This document shows positions 50,785 to 59,184 of a stretch of DNA of 64,000 bases, piece by piece; the first letter of the stretch is position 1, and the number at the start of each line of letters is the position of its first letter. The stretch covers positions 310,001 to 374,000 of the forward strand of contig JADJPQ010000008.1 in NCBI GenBank assembly GCA_016713175.1, written 5' to 3'. The translations under genes were made by a program, and so were the position numbers. Origin of the DNA: Planctomycetota bacterium (GTDB lineage: Bacteria; Planctomycetota; UBA1135; UBA2386). The notes under the pieces were generated by a model. The model searched no databases. It saw nothing but the letters and a program-made list of their open reading frames with translations, and was not told the DNA's origin.

Positions 50785-52872
50785 TCACTTGCCGAAGCGA
50801 TCGATCGGCTGCCTGCTCTCCTCACCCCAGGTATCCGGCTGACTGCCGTCCTCGGCGAGCATCGGGCGGCGCCAGCGCATCGGCGCGATGCCGATCAGCA
50901 ACACCTTCGCGCCCTCGACGTCGACTCCCTTCGGGAACCAGCGGAACGAACTCCGCACCGGCTTGGCCCGGCCGGGCACCGGCACCTCTTCGGCGAGCGG
51001 ATCCCCGGGCAACAGCAGCGCCTCGTCGACCAGCTTGCCGGCGGCAAACAGTTCGGCGAGCGTGGCGGGCAGCGAGCCATGTTCCTTGCGCCACGCCTCG
51101 AGCACCAGGAACGCCGCGTCGAGTTTGTTCTTGGCGATCGCGCGCGTCAGCGACTCGCTCGTCGAGTCCTCGTGCACCCAGGTCGACAGCAGCGGACCGT
51201 AGGTGATTGCCGCGGCCGCCAGCATGACGCCGCCGATCGGTCCCTGATGCTGCAGCAGCCAACCCTCGGGCGTCCGGCGCAGGATCCCGCGGCTCTGTGG
51301 CAGATGGTCGGCAACCACTTCGGGCTCCGGCAGATCGGCGCGGGTCAGCAGCGGCGGATCCTGTCCGGCCGCGGGTGACAGCTCCCACAGTGGCAACCAG
51401 ATGTCATGGAACGCGCGGTAGGCGGCGCCAGCATCGAGCGCGATTTCGAAGTTCCGCAACGGTTCGGTCGGCCCCGCGGGCAGCGGTGCCGCGCCGACAC
51501 TCATCGCGGTGGCGCCGGTGGCGAGTTGTTGCAGCAGCGCCCGCATCGACGTGGGCGACTCGGTCAGGTGCAGCGTGCCGTCGCGGATGCACACGGTCGG
51601 TTGCATCGCCGGCGGCAGGTCGCCGAGTTTCCAGACCGTGCAGGGTTGGTTCTCGATCGCCTGGCTCCTGATCTCGACGCCCTTGCCGTCGGACCTGGTG
51701 GCCGCCAGTACGCGTTCGAGCGCCGCGGCGTCGGCGACGCGCGCGGACAGGAACAGACGGGGCAGCACGCCGCCGGGAGCGGGCGCGGCGACGCCGAGCG
51801 CGAGGCCACCGTCGAGCGCGGCGGTCAGGTCCTTGGCGAGTTCGTCCGGGATCGACAACAGTCCATCCGACAACGCGACCAGCGCCTCGAGCAGCGCCGG
51901 CACGTCGACGGCCAGACGGCATTGCAGCAGCGCGCCGGCCGGCAGCGGTTGTGCCGGCAGCGCCGCCTTCCCGGTCAACAACCCGGCGAAGATGCCCTTG
52001 GGTTCGCCGTCGATGTCGATCTGCAGTTCGTCGAGGAGCTGTTCGCCCGCGAACGCGACCCGCCACGAGAACGTCCGCAGATTGGCGACGCCGAGTCGTT
52101 CGGCCTGACCGCCGATGCCACCACCGAAGGCCTCGAAGATGCGCAGGTAGGCGGTGAAGTCGATCGCGAGTTCGAGTCCTGCCGGCGTGGCCTTGGCGGT
52201 GCCCGGAGCCCCGTAGGCCTCGGGGTCGGTGCCGTCGCCGCCCAGCAGCAGACCCGGCAGGTTGGCGGCGAACACGCCGGCCGGCTCGAACCCCGGCATC
52301 GGGAAGTCCGGCTCGTCCGCCTCGGGCGGCAGGAACACGTGCGTCGGAAATCCCGCGAACTTGCCGTCGTCGGCGCGGCGGATGTCATTGGCTTTGCCGA
52401 GATCCGCCACCAGCGCAGCGAACTCGCGTGCCAGGCGACCTTCGCTCTTGGGTGTTGGCGACACCGCGATCACCGTTCGCGGCGCCGGCTGCTCGTCGTT
52501 TTGCGGCACCACCAGCACCTCGAAGCGGGCGAGGTCGTTCGGCTCGAGCCGGCGCAGCGCGCGGGCGATCAGCGCTTCGTGGTCGGTCAGTTTCAGGTCG
52601 CTGGCGACCCGCAGGATCTCGTCGGCGCGGGCGTGGCGGTCGTGCAGGGAGCGCTGCGCGGTCGCGAAGGCCTCGGCGACATCCGGTTCGGCGAGCAGGC
52701 GGCCGAGCGCGGTTTTCGGCAACGAGGCGAGCAGCGCCGGAATGTCGTTCGCGGTGATGCGGATGATCGGCGGCAGCTTGCTGACGAACGTGGTGACCCG
52801 CTGCGCCGGCAGCGCGTGGATCAGGAAGGCCGCAGCCAGCAGGCTGCCGGCACGAAGGCGTTGCGTGGGCAT
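50785..52872 (-). CDS. secreted protein of unknown function (~695 aa)
   Basis: A large exported protein starting at ATG 52872 (GTG at 52881 is also possible). The signal peptide is MPTQRLRAGSLLAAAFLIHALPAQ. The mature start IIRITANDIPALLASLPKTALGRLLAEPDV is close in style to the secreted protein at 26469, and both vaguely recall DUF3352-type proteins. The C-terminal ~120 residues (AAAAITYGPLLSTW, LDAAFLVLEAWRKEHGSLPATL) contain a hydrophobic segment and a helix like that of pseudopilin C-domains. TACAGT 12 nt before the ATG may be the -10. It is convergent with the pilin-like gene, with 3 nt between stops. Confidence 0.7.
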   Translation of the reverse strand: MPTQRLRAGSLLAAAFLIHALPAQRVTTFVSKLPPIIRITANDIPALLASLPKTALGRLLAEPDVAEAFATAQRSLHDRHARADEILRVASDLKLTDHEALIARALRRLEPNDLARFEVLVVPQNDEQPAPRTVIAVSPTPKSEGRLAREFAALVADLGKANDIRRADDGKFAGFPTHVFLPPEADEPDFPMPGFEPAGVFAANLPGLLLGGDGTDPEAYGAPGTAKATPAGLELAIDFTAYLRIFEAFGGGIGGQAERLGVANLRTFSWRVAFAGEQLLDELQIDIDGEPKGIFAGLLTGKAALPAQPLPAGALLQCRLAVDVPALLEALVALSDGLLSIPDELAKDLTAALDGGLALGVAAPAPGGVLPRLFLSARVADAAALERVLAATRSDGKGVEIRSQAIENQPCTVWKLGDLPPAMQPTVCIRDGTLHLTESPTSMRALLQQLATGATAMSVGAAPLPAGPTEPLRNFEIALDAGAAYRAFHDIWLPLWELSPAAGQDPPLLTRADLPEPEVVADHLPQSRGILRRTPEGWLLQHQGPIGGVMLAAAAITYGPLLSTWVHEDSTSESLTRAIAKNKLDAAFLVLEAWRKEHGSLPATLAELFAAGKLVDEALLLPGDPLAEEVPVPGRAKPVRSSFRWFPKGVDVEGAKVLLIGIAPMRWRRPMLAEDGSQPDTWGEESRQPIDRFGK

Positions 52873-52911
52873 CGAAGTCACCCGACTGTAGCGCAGGGTC
52901 GATGCGCCACC

Positions 52912-54495
52912 TCAAGGCCATGGTCGCGTGTCGCCGGCGTTGGCCGTCTGGACCGAGAGTTCCAGCCCGGTGTCGTTGCCGTTGTTGTCGGCATTGGCGA
53001 CTGAGCAGGGGCCGGAGCCGGGCACGTAGCGGACGACCTTCAGTCGCAGCGAAGCGCCGATGTCGGGCGGATCGCACTGTTTGGTGTCCGGGTTCCAGAC
53101 GCTTGGCGCGCCCTTGCACAACTTGATTTCGAACCTGATCGCCGGCGCGATCGGATCCGAGAACGTCTTGCCGGCGAACGTCGCGCGCAGGTGGTTCAAC
53201 AGCTCGACGGTCTGTTGATCCGGGTCGTCGATCAGGTCGATGCGCTGCTTCTTGTCGAGACTCCGGACCGCGGCCTCGATCGCGAGTTCGCGAGAGGTGG
53301 TGCCCTGGTCGAACTTCCCGCTGTCGATCGTGTCGGGAAGGACCGGAACCGGGCCGGTGGGTTCGGGGCCGCCGAAGTTGCTCGGCGCCACTGCCGAGAT
53401 GCGCCGCAGCAGTCGGTACTGTAGATCGACCTTGTGGGCCGGTTGCGGACCCGTCAGGGGAACGATTCCGGTCAGTTCGGCGAGCAATGCCCGCCGGACG
53501 ATGTCGCCGAACAACAGTTCCAGCTCGGCGGTCGTCATGGTGGCGTAGTGGGCGGCGAGGGCCATCTGCTCGGCGCGCGGCATGGCGACGGCCAACGGCC
53601 CGCCGGAGTAGGCATGACGGTGGCGAGCCGTGCCGTCCCAGTACCACTCGGTGAACGACCGTGCGCCGGCGACGAAGATCGGCAGCAGCTGTTGCCAGAA
53701 CCGCGCGTTCAGCCCGGCAGCGTGAAAGGCGAAGGCGGCCTCGGCGAAGCAGAAGAACAGCGAACTGTCCGGGACGCCAGCGAACTTCAGGGCCGGTTCC
53801 GGGAAGCCTGGCGGCAGGCCGTTCAGGTTCCGCAACGCGAATTCGCTGCCGACAAAGCCGGCGAATGCCTCCTGGAAGAACGCGAGGTCGAAGGCGGCCG
53901 CGCCTGGCGCCGGTCGATGGAAGGCCTGCAGTGCATTCCGGAAGGCGGCTTCGACGCTCGGCAGATCCGGAAGTCCCCTGCCGACCAACGCGGCTGGCGG
54001 CGTCATGGCCAGGCCGGCCCAGGCGGCGCGCCGGATGACCCCGTTCAGCAAGGTGGTGGTGGCGGCCTGCATGGTCGCCCGCTGTGGGTCGGTCAAGCCG
54101 GTCCAGTCGGTGGCCTGGTCGAACGCGGCGAAGGCACTGGCCAACGGCTGGATCGCCGTCGGCAAATGGCTGATGAGTTCGTTGCGGACCGCCCAGCGGC
54201 CAGTCGGACTGAGGGCCCCGAGGGTACTGGCGCCGCGCAGGGCCTTCTCGTTCGTGGCGACCAGGATCGGAGGCAGACCTTCGTGGAACAGCTCGATCCG
54301 ATGTCGACCGGCCTGACTGCCGCGGCCACGGATCGACAAGGCGATCGGGGTCTGCACCACCATCGGCTGCACGGCGTTGACGCCGAACAGTTCGTGCAGC
54401 CGGGCGGCGACGATTCTCGTCTGGCGGTCGCCGAAGATCAGCGTCTTGGTGCCGTTGCCGAGGTTGAGGAAGAGGTTGGTGCGGTGGATTCTCAT
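52912..54495 (-). CDS. paralogue B of the kinase-linked ~500-aa protein family
   Basis: A 527-residue protein without signal peptide or membrane segment, of no family known to me. It is clearly paralogous to the gene just upstream. Shared are the N-terminal beta part (EGLPPILV), AFDQATDWTGLT, AFAGFVGSEFALR and PEPALKFAGVPDS plus FFCFAEAA. FVAGARSFTEWYWDG, AYSGGPLAVA and a C-terminal CKGAPSVWNPDTKQCDPP with GASLRLKVV are also shared. The order is beta domain, long helical core, C-terminal beta domain with two conserved Cys. It follows paralogue A after 24 nt in the sigma-kinase operon, so it may be a substrate or effector of the kinase. Confidence 0.8.
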   Translation of the reverse strand: MRIHRTNLFLNLGNGTKTLIFGDRQTRIVAARLHELFGVNAVQPMVVQTPIALSIRGRGSQAGRHRIELFHEGLPPILVATNEKALRGASTLGALSPTGRWAVRNELISHLPTAIQPLASAFAAFDQATDWTGLTDPQRATMQAATTTLLNGVIRRAAWAGLAMTPPAALVGRGLPDLPSVEAAFRNALQAFHRPAPGAAAFDLAFFQEAFAGFVGSEFALRNLNGLPPGFPEPALKFAGVPDSSLFFCFAEAAFAFHAAGLNARFWQQLLPIFVAGARSFTEWYWDGTARHRHAYSGGPLAVAMPRAEQMALAAHYATMTTAELELLFGDIVRRALLAELTGIVPLTGPQPAHKVDLQYRLLRRISAVAPSNFGGPEPTGPVPVLPDTIDSGKFDQGTTSRELAIEAAVRSLDKKQRIDLIDDPDQQTVELLNHLRATFAGKTFSDPIAPAIRFEIKLCKGAPSVWNPDTKQCDPPDIGASLRLKVVRYVPGSGPCSVANADNNGNDTGLELSVQTANAGDTRPWP

Positions 54496-54519
54496 GGCGA
54501 GGTGCTTGCGGGCAAGTGC

Positions 54520-56019
54520 TCACGCCCTGTTGTTCGATGTAGCGACGAGGATCTCGAAATCCGTGTCTTTGGCTTCGCCATCGATGCTCGTTTGCGCTCC
54601 CGAACCGTCCCCCGACCGGGTCTCGACGATCTTGAAGCGCAATGCCGCGCCAACACGCGGCGGGTCGCACTGTTTGGTCTTCGGGTTCCAGGTGCTTGGC
54701 TTGCCAGCACATGGATTCACCTTGACCGGGCGCCCATCGAACTTGGTCGACGTCGTCTCGAAGCGCCGGCTGACGTACCTGGCCAGCAGGCTTTCCTGAT
54801 ACGCGGGGTCGTCGACCAGCGCCAATGGATCGTCGCACCCCCCGGCGAGCAGCCCGCACAGCAAGTCCGCGTGCAACTTGCTCACGTTGTCGAACTTCGG
54901 TTCTTCGGCCCCGGGCAGCGGTTCCGATTGGTGGGTGGCAGGGGGACCAGCCCGGCAGAGCAGCGTGAACTTCACGGCCACGCGTTCCGCAGGTGGCCGG
55001 CCGGCGCCGCACGTCACGCCGACCAGTTCGTCGGCGAGCGCGTCGCACACAATGCCGCCGAAGATCTCGATCAGCGAGTCAGAGTCCTCGGGAAGCCGTT
55101 CCACCAACTGCAGATGGTTGGTTCGTGGGAGCGCGACCGGAAGGGCTCCTCCCGAATATGCGTCGCGGTCCCGCTTCCCGCCATCCCAATACCAGTCCGT
55201 GAGGGTCCTGGCGCCGGCGACGAAGTGGCGCAGCAGCCAACGCCAGAACGGGACATCGTGGCCGAGTTGGATGAAGCAGATCGCGGCTTCCGCGAAGCAG
55301 AAGAACATCGCGCTGTCCGGAACGCCGGCAAACTTCAGGGCTGGCTCCGGGTAGTCACCCGGCGCCGTGCGCAGTGCGAACTCGCTGCCGACGAACCCTG
55401 CGAAGGCCTGAGTGAAGAACTCCTGATCGAAACCGGTCTTGCCGTTGTCGTGAAACACGTCGAGGGCATTGCGGAAAGCGGTCTCGACGCTCAGCAGCGA
55501 GGCCGGGAACTCGTGGATTGTCGCCGCCGGCATCGGCCTCGCGGCGGCCGACCAGCCAGCGCGGCGCACGACCCGGTTCATCAGGATCGTACCGATCGAT
55601 CTGGCCTCGTCGAACAGAGTTGCAGTCAGTCCGGTCCAGTCTGTTGCGTGGTCGAAGCGGGCGAGTGCATTGGCGAGTGGGTGGATCGCCTCGTCGAGGT
55701 ACTTGTTGATCAGGTCCAGGCGAACGAGCAGACGGGAATCGGGCTCGAAGGTCTGCTCCTGTTTTTTGGTGATCTCGTCGAGGATCTTGCCGTCGACGAA
55801 GATCGGCGGCAGCCCTTCGTAGACGACTTCCAGCCGATGCAGGCCGGCCGACAGCTTCTTGTCGACTTGCAGGGTGATTGTCCCTGGACCGCGTGTGACT
55901 CTCGACGTGCAACCGAGCACTGACGAGCCGTCAAGGAGACGCATCTGTCGGTGCGCGAAAACCAGCAGATCGGCGTCCTTGGTCAGAATAACATCGAGGT
56001 ACGTGCGGAGCAGCGTCAT
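54520..56019 (-). CDS. paralogue A of the kinase-linked ~500-aa protein family
   Basis: A 499-residue protein with no export signal. It aligns along its length with paralogue B: HRLEVVYEGLPPIFV, ARFDHATDWTGLT, AFAGFVGSEFALR, ALKFAGVPDSAMFFCFAEAA, FVAGARTLTDWYWDG, AYSGGALPVALPR and CAGKPSTWNPKTKQCDPP. The ATG at 56019 overlaps the kinase stop by 4 nt, so it is translated directly after the kinase. The frame extends upstream into the kinase gene, but that part is a shadow. The very conserved WYWDG and FFCFAEAA blocks suggest a functional site; the function is unknown. Confidence 0.8.
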   Translation of the reverse strand: MTLLRTYLDVILTKDADLLVFAHRQMRLLDGSSVLGCTSRVTRGPGTITLQVDKKLSAGLHRLEVVYEGLPPIFVDGKILDEITKKQEQTFEPDSRLLVRLDLINKYLDEAIHPLANALARFDHATDWTGLTATLFDEARSIGTILMNRVVRRAGWSAAARPMPAATIHEFPASLLSVETAFRNALDVFHDNGKTGFDQEFFTQAFAGFVGSEFALRTAPGDYPEPALKFAGVPDSAMFFCFAEAAICFIQLGHDVPFWRWLLRHFVAGARTLTDWYWDGGKRDRDAYSGGALPVALPRTNHLQLVERLPEDSDSLIEIFGGIVCDALADELVGVTCGAGRPPAERVAVKFTLLCRAGPPATHQSEPLPGAEEPKFDNVSKLHADLLCGLLAGGCDDPLALVDDPAYQESLLARYVSRRFETTSTKFDGRPVKVNPCAGKPSTWNPKTKQCDPPRVGAALRFKIVETRSGDGSGAQTSIDGEAKDTDFEILVATSNNRA

Positions 56020-58484
56020 GGTGGATCCGAGCGGGCGCAACGAAATCCATACGCGAACCAGGCGCCCGTCGACCCGAGATCGCGATCCGTCGTCACCTGC
56101 GTCCCGGCTCCAGGCGTGCTTGCCCACCAGGTCGCGCCGGCGACATACCGTTGATTCTGGTTGCTGATCATGCCGGCCGAACTCGTCGCCACGACCGGAG
56201 ATTCCACCCATTCGGCGACGTTGCCCAGCAGTTCGCGGACGCCCTCGGGCGAGTCGCCGCCGCCATTGGCGTAGTCACACGACCAACGGGTGAACGCGGC
56301 GAGACGCGACTGGTTGGTGTAGCCATAGTCCATTGGACGAGCGGAGTTGCCCTGGTACTCGAGCCCAGTGTACGGACGGACGTGGCCTAACTCACCGCGA
56401 GCCGCCAGGAACCACTCAGCGAGGGTCGGCAGCCGTTTGCCGACCCACTCAGCGTAGGCAACCGCGTCTTCCCAGGTCACATTGACGACCGGCCGGTTCA
56501 TCAGTTCGGGCACTGCCAGCTGCGCCCACAAGGGCGGCGCGGCCCGGCGGGTGGCGGCCAGGAACGCGGCGTACTCGCCGATCGTCACTTCGAACGTGTC
56601 GAGCCAGAAGTCGGCGACCTCGGTGGGCCGACCGATCAGACCATGCGGTCGTTCGAGGTCGCCGCTGATCCGGAGCATTGCGCCCTTGATCCTGGCCATC
56701 GGCCGTGGATCCGGGGGGCGGTTTCGGACCGCGAATCGCACGCGGCGGCGTTCGGTGGGCCGCCAGGTTCGGGTGAACTCGAGGCGCCCAAGACCAGGGC
56801 TGCTCACGATCACGCGATACATGCCGGGTGGCAGCGTCGTCATCGCCAGCGGTGCCGCCCCCAGGCGGCGTTCTTCGCCCGGCATGCCGGTCAGCCAGTC
56901 GATCTGGCGGACGCTGATCTCCGCGGCCGTCGGGGCGCCCTGGTCGTCGACGACCTCCATGTCGAGGCGCGCGGACAGGCCGGTACGCAGCAGGTCATCG
57001 AGGTGGCGCGGCAGTCGGTCGTCGCCGAAGATCAGTACGCGCCGCAAGACCCGCTGTCGCAGCGTGATCGCCTGCTCATTCAGTTCGGTATCGGACAGGT
57101 GCGTCGACTCGTCCGGCACCGCCGGTTCCTGATCGAGCAACTGCTGATAATTGGCGAGCAGAGCGCGGACCTCGGCGAACCCGTCAGGCCGGGCCGCGAG
57201 TTCGCGCCGGATCGCGGCCAGTTCTTCGTGATCGACCTGATCGAGGTTGGCGGCGAACAGTGGCTTGCATCGTGCGGCCAAGGCGTTCGTGGCGTGGGCG
57301 TCGACACGGCTGGCGTGCGCCAAGGCGCCGAAGCCAACCCCGACGACGGCGACCGCTGCGGTAACGATCACCCGGCGATGCCGCCGGCCGATCTGCCCGG
57401 CCCGCGCCAGCAGCGTCGGCGGCCGCCGTTCGATCGACTGGTGATCCAGGAACCGCCGCAGGTCAGCACGCAGGTCCCCGGCCGTCGCGTAGCGCCCTTC
57501 CGGCGACCGCGCCATCGCCGCCATGCAGATGGTCTCGAGATCCCGCGGCACCCGCGGGTTCAGCTTGCGGACCGGCCTGGTGTGGTGTTCGCGGATCTGC
57601 TCGACGATCTCCAGCGAAGTCCGCCCTTCGAACGGCCGCGCCAGCGTCAACGCCTCGTACAGCACGACGCCGAGCGAATAGACGTCGGTCCGGTGATCGA
57701 TCGGCGTGTCGAGCACCTTGGCCTGCTCGGGGCTCATGTAGTGCAGGCTGCCCGGGATCACGCCGGAGTCGGTCAGCGTGCCCAGCCGCTCGTCATGCGC
57801 GATCCCGAAGTCGGCGACCAGCACGTTGCCTTGCTGGTCGAGCAACAGGTTGTGCGGTTTGATGTCGCGATGCACGATGCCGTTCTCGTGCGCGCACTGC
57901 AGCGCATCCGCCGCATCGGCGCAGATTCGCGCGATGGCTTCGATCCACGCGCCGGCGCCGAACTCCGGCAACAGCGGCTCCGGGTCCGATGGACGGCGGT
58001 TGGCATGCAGCTGCAGTTCGCGGGCCAGGCTGTGGCCGTCGATCAGCTGCATCGAGAACCAGTGGTGCGGCGCGTCGATGCCGTCGGCGAACACCGGCAC
58101 GATGTGCGGATGGCGCAGCCGCGCCACCGCGCGCGGTTCGCGATGGAAGCGCTCGAGCGCCGCCGGCGAGAAGCCCGGGCCGGCGGTCAGCACCTTGACC
58201 GCGACTTCGCGATCGAGCGACGGTTGGCGGGCCCGCCAGACCACGCCCATGCCGCCGTGGCCGATCAGGCTCAGCAGCTCGAACTCACCGAGTTTCTCCG
58301 GCATCGGCGCTGCCGTCGGCTGCAGGAAGTTGGCCGGGATGTTGGCGGCCAGCATTGCCTGCACTTCGGCGATCTCGTCCGGCGCCTGGTTGCACATCAG
58401 CCCGATCACCCGCGCGCGTTCATTCGGGTCGGCGATGCGCAGCGCGGCCTCGTAGGCCGCCTGGATCCGGCGCATCCGGTTCAT
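56016..58484 (-). CDS. Ser/Thr protein kinase fused to a formylglycine-generating-enzyme-like domain
   Basis: An 822-residue predicted membrane protein. A helical start (residues 1-60) precedes a Hanks-type kinase (about 66-345) with G-loop IGHGGMGVVW, VAVKVL, HRDIKPHN (Asp207), DFG (225) and SPEQ, all intact. A membrane segment lies at about 371-390 (VIVTAAVAVVGVGFGALAHA). A linker domain follows, then an FGE/SUMF1-like domain (about 605-820) with DTFEVTIGEYAAFL, VVNVTWEDAVAYAEWVGKRLPTLAEW, GNVAEWVE and GFRCAR. FGE-like domains fused to kinases usually act as sensors or binding modules rather than enzymes; that role is inferred here. The start overlaps the ECF sigma stop by ATGA. Confidence 0.92.
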   Translation of the reverse strand: MNRMRRIQAAYEAALRIADPNERARVIGLMCNQAPDEIAEVQAMLAANIPANFLQPTAAPMPEKLGEFELLSLIGHGGMGVVWRARQPSLDREVAVKVLTAGPGFSPAALERFHREPRAVARLRHPHIVPVFADGIDAPHHWFSMQLIDGHSLARELQLHANRRPSDPEPLLPEFGAGAWIEAIARICADAADALQCAHENGIVHRDIKPHNLLLDQQGNVLVADFGIAHDERLGTLTDSGVIPGSLHYMSPEQAKVLDTPIDHRTDVYSLGVVLYEALTLARPFEGRTSLEIVEQIREHHTRPVRKLNPRVPRDLETICMAAMARSPEGRYATAGDLRADLRRFLDHQSIERRPPTLLARAGQIGRRHRRVIVTAAVAVVGVGFGALAHASRVDAHATNALAARCKPLFAANLDQVDHEELAAIRRELAARPDGFAEVRALLANYQQLLDQEPAVPDESTHLSDTELNEQAITLRQRVLRRVLIFGDDRLPRHLDDLLRTGLSARLDMEVVDDQGAPTAAEISVRQIDWLTGMPGEERRLGAAPLAMTTLPPGMYRVIVSSPGLGRLEFTRTWRPTERRRVRFAVRNRPPDPRPMARIKGAMLRISGDLERPHGLIGRPTEVADFWLDTFEVTIGEYAAFLAATRRAAPPLWAQLAVPELMNRPVVNVTWEDAVAYAEWVGKRLPTLAEWFLAARGELGHVRPYTGLEYQGNSARPMDYGYTNQSRLAAFTRWSCDYANGGGDSPEGVRELLGNVAEWVESPVVATSSAGMISNQNQRYVAGATWWASTPGAGTQVTTDRDLGSTGAWFAYGFRCARSDPP

Positions 58485-59026
58485 CGCGACAGCCGCTGGT
58501 ACAGCCAGGTCCGCGCGAAGTCCCAGTCGCGCTCGCCGGTGCGTCGACTGATGTCGAGGATCGAGCAGGTCTCGGCGTTGGTCCGGCCGCCGAAGAAGCG
58601 CAGGGTCACATACTCGGCGAGCCGTGGCTCCTCTTTGGCCAGTTCGTCGATCGCCTGGTCGAGGTCCTCGAGTCCGGCGCCGCAGTTCTGCTCGAGCCAG
58701 TGGATCGTCTCGTCGAGCGGTTCGTGCATCGCCCCGCCGCCATTGCACAACGACTGCTTCCTGCGTTTGTGATCGATCAGGATCCGCCGCATGGTCATCG
58801 CTGCCGAACGCAGGAAGTGCGAACGGTCGTTCCAGGTGCGGGGCTTGTCGCCGCACAGCCGCAGGAAGGCTTCGTTGACCAATGCCGTCGGCTGCAGTGT
58901 TCCCTGTCGGTCGGCGAGGCCGCCGGCGATCCGTCGCAGTTCGGCGGCGAGGATCTCGAACAGCCGGCCGCGGTCTTCGGGCAGATCGGCACTGATGGCG
59001 GGCTCGTCCACGAGTGAGTCTTCCAC
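58481..59026 (-). CDS. ECF-type RNA polymerase sigma factor (planctomycete PF07638-like)
   Basis: A 181-residue ECF sigma factor. Region 2 carries PTALVNEAFLRLCGD and WNDRSHFLRSAAMTMRRILIDHKRRK, and region 4 carries LRFFGGRTNAETCSILDISRRTGERDWDFARTWLYQRL, both typical of the planctomycete kinase-linked group. The GTG at 59026 is chosen because it gives the family's usual ~185 residues and TACCAT lies 22 nt upstream; the frame is open to 59161 (226 residues) with no conserved extra sequence. The stop overlaps the kinase start by 4 nt, so activity is probably controlled by the kinase through phosphorylation, as in other sigma-kinase pairs. Confidence 0.9.
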   Translation of the reverse strand: MEDSLVDEPAISADLPEDRGRLFEILAAELRRIAGGLADRQGTLQPTALVNEAFLRLCGDKPRTWNDRSHFLRSAAMTMRRILIDHKRRKQSLCNGGGAMHEPLDETIHWLEQNCGAGLEDLDQAIDELAKEEPRLAEYVTLRFFGGRTNAETCSILDISRRTGERDWDFARTWLYQRLSR

Positions 59027-59048
59027 TACAGGGTTGCTGTGGGCCGCA

Positions 59049-59054
59049 ATGGTA
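59049..59054 (-). promoter_or_regulatory. -10-like element (TACCAT) for the sigma-kinase operon
   Basis: TACCAT on the minus strand, 22 nt before the GTG at 59026. It would start the four-gene operon with a leader of about 15 nt. Confidence 0.35.
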
Positions 59055-59184
59055 GCGGCAGGGCAGTCCCCCTGGTGTCGGGTTCTTGCAACGGTGGGGG
59101 TTGGCATCGTCGGTTCGGACTCCGACGACACGCACGCGAGAACGGCCAGCCGTTCCGCCATGGAATTCCGGATCCTGGTCGGAT

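Noticed and set aside
53434..55923. 829-codon plus-strand ORF opposite the twin proteins
   Set aside because: Antisense to two paralogous genes with clear mutual conservation; no motif in the translation.
56020..56211. Longer start for paralogue A
   Set aside because: The extra residues are an out-of-frame reading of the kinase's FGE domain; the ATGA overlap gives a better start.
56643..58772. 709-codon plus-strand ORF opposite the kinase
   Set aside because: Antisense to an intact Hanks-type kinase; no own features.
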